A stretch of DNA of 64,000 bases from Puntigrus tetrazona (lineage: Eukaryota > Chordata > Actinopteri > Cypriniformes > Cyprinidae): positions 6,407,345-6,471,344 of the forward strand of contig NC_056704.1 of the NCBI RefSeq assembly GCF_018831695.1, written 5' to 3'. Under the pieces are notes generated by a model. It worked only from the letters and a program-made list of their open reading frames with translations. It ran no database searches and had not been told where the DNA came from. Of this stretch, positions 61,519 through 64,000 are shown one piece after another. The position numbers and the translations under genes were made by a program. Numbering within the stretch: position 1 is the stretch's first letter; each line of letters begins with the position of its first letter.

Positions 61519-64000
61519 AAGTACATGAAATTCATAGAAATTACTTAAAACACCAAATTTGTGAATAGACGTATATATTAACACGTGATATATAACTTTT
61601 AGGTAATATGTAATGTTATTACTTAATGGCTACTACAAATTACATTGTTAGAATGAAAACAAATACAAAGAGGGCATTCATAAGAACTTATGCCACACGG
61701 TGTTTTAAACTAGATTTATTTAGTTCATCCTGTCTTTATAATAGAATTTCTTACTTTGGCATTTACCAACATTATAAGGCTTTTTGTTTGCTCTGAGCCG
61801 ATGTGAATTCTTTTTCAGGATTAACTTGGCAGGATGATGTCACCCAATCAATGATAAAGAAAGAGCTCAGCAAAGTTCGAAGATCCCACTGTCTTCTGGG
61901 ATAAAGAATGGCCCATCCACAGAGTAACTCTTACTTTTGTTATATAACGTTTCTCACGTTCCCTTTTTTATTTTACTGCATTGATTTCTTTCTGAATCTG
62001 CCCATTATCAAAGGTCTCAGAGTGGCCCTGCAAACCAGCTCAAACCCAAAATGGTGCAGCCCTATATGGACTACATGATTGTTGATCCACCTCAGTCATC
62101 TCTCCACATGCAGAGCCTGGATCCTTATAGTTACCAGCGAGTGAGAGAACCAAACACAAAAGCTCCTTTTGTTGCACTGCTTTGAATGTACATTGAAGCA
62201 TTGGTCTACAACTTTCTCTTTAATTTCAGCATCGTGTCTTTTTGCCTTACAGTATGGTTACCAAGATGAAGAGGAGCGTTCTTTGAACCTGGTGGATGGA
62301 GGCAGATACCCACCGGCCTCCTCTCGCATTAGGGAAATTCACAGCTTCCTCCATCTCTAGATAAAGATGATCAGCTTCTGCAGGATCTGATGACTCTCCT
62401 GCTTTCTTCACCTGCACAGCCTACATCACGCCATCGTGGCAGCACCTCACTCCACCTCATCTTTTTCCAGGATTTGGACTTCCCACTTGACTACAAGGAC
62501 TATAATAAGGACTTCTTTTCCCAGGATGAAAAGATTAATAACCAACAGGAGCAAAAGAAAGGTCCTCAGAAGTATGGAGTGTTTTCTGGGTACAGCGGTG
62601 AGATGGTGTTAATGATTTTCTTTTAAAATGTGTTCATACAAAGTATTTGCATATTTTATCAATGACCTCTGATACTTCGACCCCAGGACCCACTCAGCAG
62701 AGCCTGAATGAGCTGCTCCTGCAACATGGATTTGATTTAAACCATCTGAACTCCTGAGGAGATGGAGCGTCTGTTCACTGTCCTTCAGCTCCTGCAAAAT
62801 GAACCTACAAACAATCTGAGAAAATGTGAGCACCTTCAAATTTTACTTTTATAGAATATCAGTATACAAATTCAAGATATACAGTACACCCCATAAAGTT
62901 GGAGTTCCAAAAATAAGTAAAATCATAAATGATTGTTTTCTTCATCCAGCTGAAACAAAGGATTCCTCAGTGTCTCCAAAAGTGGTGAGCATCAAATGTT
63001 TGTGCCGTTGTTCTACAGACTGCTACCAGACTTACTACAGATCATGCACCTGACTTTCAGTTATTTCTAAACAAAACAATAAATTTGAGCAGAAATGCTG
63101 CTGGGAGACACATGACAAATCAAAAGAAAATAGCGTAACATCGGCTTAAAATATTTAACATGGACTAAAGATAACAGTCTGTGGACATCATACACTATGT
63201 CCATTATACAAAACCTATCAGCTCTGCAGACTGCCTTTAGCTGAAATCTGTCAAATAAATAAATAATAAATAAAAAGGCTGTGTGGAGTATTCCAGACTT
63301 CAGTAATATTACAAGGATGGGTTGATCTCAGTAGTAATTCTATATATTATCTGCAGGGGGCAGCAATTGTTAACTTAAAATATTATGAACATAAATACAT
63401 TATATTTGGGAAACGAGAGCCATGATTATGTGATGTGTCTTGTAGGTCTTTTATCTTTTAGGCCTCTTAGCCAACATCAGTGTATCTCTGAACACAGTAT
63501 TTTAGGTGCTTCTGTACTGCTAATTTCCTTTCCTCACCCCTTCAGCGCTGATCCATCAATAATCATGGTTGGCTAGAGAATAAACCTGCACTGCTGTATT
63601 GCCCTCTCAAAAGCATTTTATAAAGAATAAAAGAGAAAAGACTAGAGGCTGCAAATAAAACAACGACATAGTACATTTAACATGAAATTCTATAAAAAAC
63701 AATTCTACTAAAATGTTAATGTTGAATTCAATGTGTTATTTGCAATTTCTAAATGATTTTTGAATCATACATGGAACATATGGAGCATATTATAGACAGT
63801 TAACTTGACAAAGCATGTATGTGCTCTATTAGATGAAGATTACGGAGGGGGAGATGACCCATGTGGTGGAGAAGGCTTCTGTCCCAGCTAAAAATTCCTC
63901 CTTCAATTCTCCACTCCACCCGGGTCCAGAAACCTCCCCAGGGTTTTCAAGGGGGCCTCCCAGGATAACTCCATCCCAATAGGTTCTAGTTCACTAGGAC
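60391..64000 (+). CDS. ptprn: ptprn (IA-2), N-terminal exons, broken frames, partial
   Basis: This is a receptor-type protein-tyrosine-phosphatase-like protein of neuroendocrine dense-core vesicles, catalytically inactive in vertebrates, with a role in vesicle number and secretion. Eight exons of the luminal RESP18-homology/linker part are visible: 60391-60441, 61122-61231, 61819-61923, 62014-62140, 62253-62597, 62687-62825, 62950-62984 and 63833-64000. Markers are CLFDGGLCSSGQVCWD, ELFGQC, LLDRLQSLLQTLM, LTWQDDVTQS and TPEEMERLFTVLQLLQ. The last fits PTPRN (LTPEQL..LLTLLQLL) better than PTPRN2. Splice sites are good, but single-base frame shifts interrupt five exons. Membrane and phosphatase parts are beyond the window. 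A recent pseudogene is the alternative to base errors. Confidence 0.8.
61122..61231 (+). CDS. ptprn: ptprn exon: FGQC and RESP18-homology, one frame shift
   Basis: Acceptor gtttgttacag, donor AAA G|GTAAGT. It reads DELFGQCPAQKQERFRTG and then, in another frame, VTAVLLDRLQSLLQTLMKK. The switch lies at the GGG of cacagggtga (about 61172-61175). One missing base there would unite both halves into the expected family sequence. Confidence 0.8.
61459..61514. repeat. (TA)n microsatellite in a ptprn intron
   Basis: About 28 uninterrupted AT/TA units after a TGTG tract, read through without gap Ns. Confidence 0.9.
61819..61923 (+). CDS. ptprn: ptprn exon: LTWQDDVTQ, one frame shift
   Basis: Starts after ttttttcag with GLTWQDDVTQSMIKKELSKV (family: GL(S/T)WxDD.TQ). 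It changes frame in ttcgaagatccc (about 61878-61884) to IPLSSGIKNGPST. Donor GA|GTAACT. Again a single missing base in a short A run fits. Confidence 0.8.
62014..62140 (+). CDS. ptprn: ptprn exon: linker, intact
   Basis: Acceptor ttatcaaag; translation SQSGPANQLKPKMVQPYMDY then MIVDPPQSSLHMQSLDPYSY and QR; donor CGA|GTGAGA. The frame is unbroken. It is part of the variable luminal linker. Confidence 0.75.
62253..62597 (+). CDS. ptprn: ptprn exon: linker, one frame shift
   Basis: It starts YGYQDEEERSLNLVDGGRYP and continues to IREIHSFLHL, where TAG at 62358-62360 interrupts. The next frame continues DKDDQLLQDLMTLLLSSPAQ to KYGVFSGYSG. The switch is at ctccatctctagat. Donor AGC G|GTGAGA. The KYGVFSGYSG ending may mark the dibasic-flanked luminal segment that is processed in mammals (inference). 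Confidence 0.78.
62687..62825 (+). CDS. ptprn: ptprn exon: TPEEMERLFTVLQLL, one frame shift
   Basis: Acceptor gaccccag, donor AAA T|GTGAGC. It reads GPTQQSLNELLLQHGFDLNH and L, then shifts frame at ctgaactcctgag to TPEEMERLFTVLQLLQNEPT and NNLRK. Here one extra A, rather than a missing base, explains the break. The TPE..L.TLLQLL motif is shared with mammalian PTPRN. Confidence 0.8.
62950..62984 (+). CDS. ptprn: ptprn short exon
   Basis: Acceptor ttcatccag, donor GTG|GTGAGC, 35 nt, reading SETKDSSVSPKV. The phase fits both neighbours. A donor three bases earlier is also possible. Confidence 0.6.
63833..64000 (+). CDS. ptprn: ptprn exon, runs off window end, probable frame shift
   Basis: Acceptor gctctattag. 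It reads MKITEGEMTHVVEKASVPAK through TSPGFSRG, and then, after the GGGGG run near 63952-63956, another frame stays open (ASQDNSIPIGSSSLG) to the window edge. The first frame meets a stop at 63979. One surplus G fits. The exon matches the region of PTPRN before the mature ectodomain, with modest similarity. Confidence 0.6.

Noticed and set aside
1..64000. tRNA, rRNA, microRNA hairpins, CRISPR arrays, phage or bacterial genes
   Set aside because: None is evident; the window is spliced vertebrate DNA and I saw no cloverleaf, array spacing or conserved RNA sequence.

Overview
The window is vertebrate nuclear DNA. The organism is probably a ray-finned fish and most likely a cyprinid. The evidence is spliced genes with GT..AG introns, abundant CA/TA microsatellites, and many degraded copies of short inverted-repeat elements that I remember as common in cyprinid genomes. 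It is a draft assembly. There are about 18 N runs, mostly at microsatellites, and several single Ns. Five single Ns or short gaps, plus one 100-N gap, separate two nearly identical copies of the same 110-260 bp segment.

Three protein-coding genes are supported. (1) agap1, an ArfGAP with GTPase, PH and ankyrin domains, lies on the + strand. Its 3' part occupies 506-34891 as 14 constitutive exons and one 75-nt cassette exon, and its 3' UTR runs to a poly(A) signal at 37787. The first exons lie upstream of the window. (2) gbx2, a homeobox transcription factor, lies on the - strand at 42479-44502. It has two exons, encodes 342 residues, and meets agap1 tail to tail. (3) The 5' part of ptprn (IA-2, a dense-core-vesicle receptor-type pseudophosphatase) lies on the + strand from 60391 past the window end. 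It is divergent from gbx2, and five of its eight visible exons contain a reading-frame break.

Layout: 1-37.8 kb is agap1. Its introns hold microsatellites, MITE remnants, and stretches of low-repeat sequence rich in TAAT/ATTA that look like conserved regulatory DNA. 37.8-41.3 kb is intergenic, with two repeat copies and one GC-richer block. 41.3-45.0 kb is gbx2 with its 3' UTR and promoter. 45.0-60.4 kb is a long gene-poor interval between two divergent genes. It holds candidate regulatory blocks (45.8-47.25, 53.0-54.0 and 57.1-57.3 kb), a MITE, and a Tc1/mariner-like transposase remnant. 60.4-64 kb is ptprn.

The agap1-gbx2 pair is a known vertebrate synteny (human 2q37). A broadly expressed host gene with large introns beside a developmental homeobox gene is the usual layout of a genomic regulatory block, so many of the agap1 intronic blocks may act on gbx2. 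This is inference. I found no RNA gene, CRISPR, phage or new enzymatic system. The most notable points are an agap1 splice acceptor reading GG instead of AG in front of four conserved codons, clustered homeodomain-type sites at 53.6 kb, and the frame breaks in ptprn.
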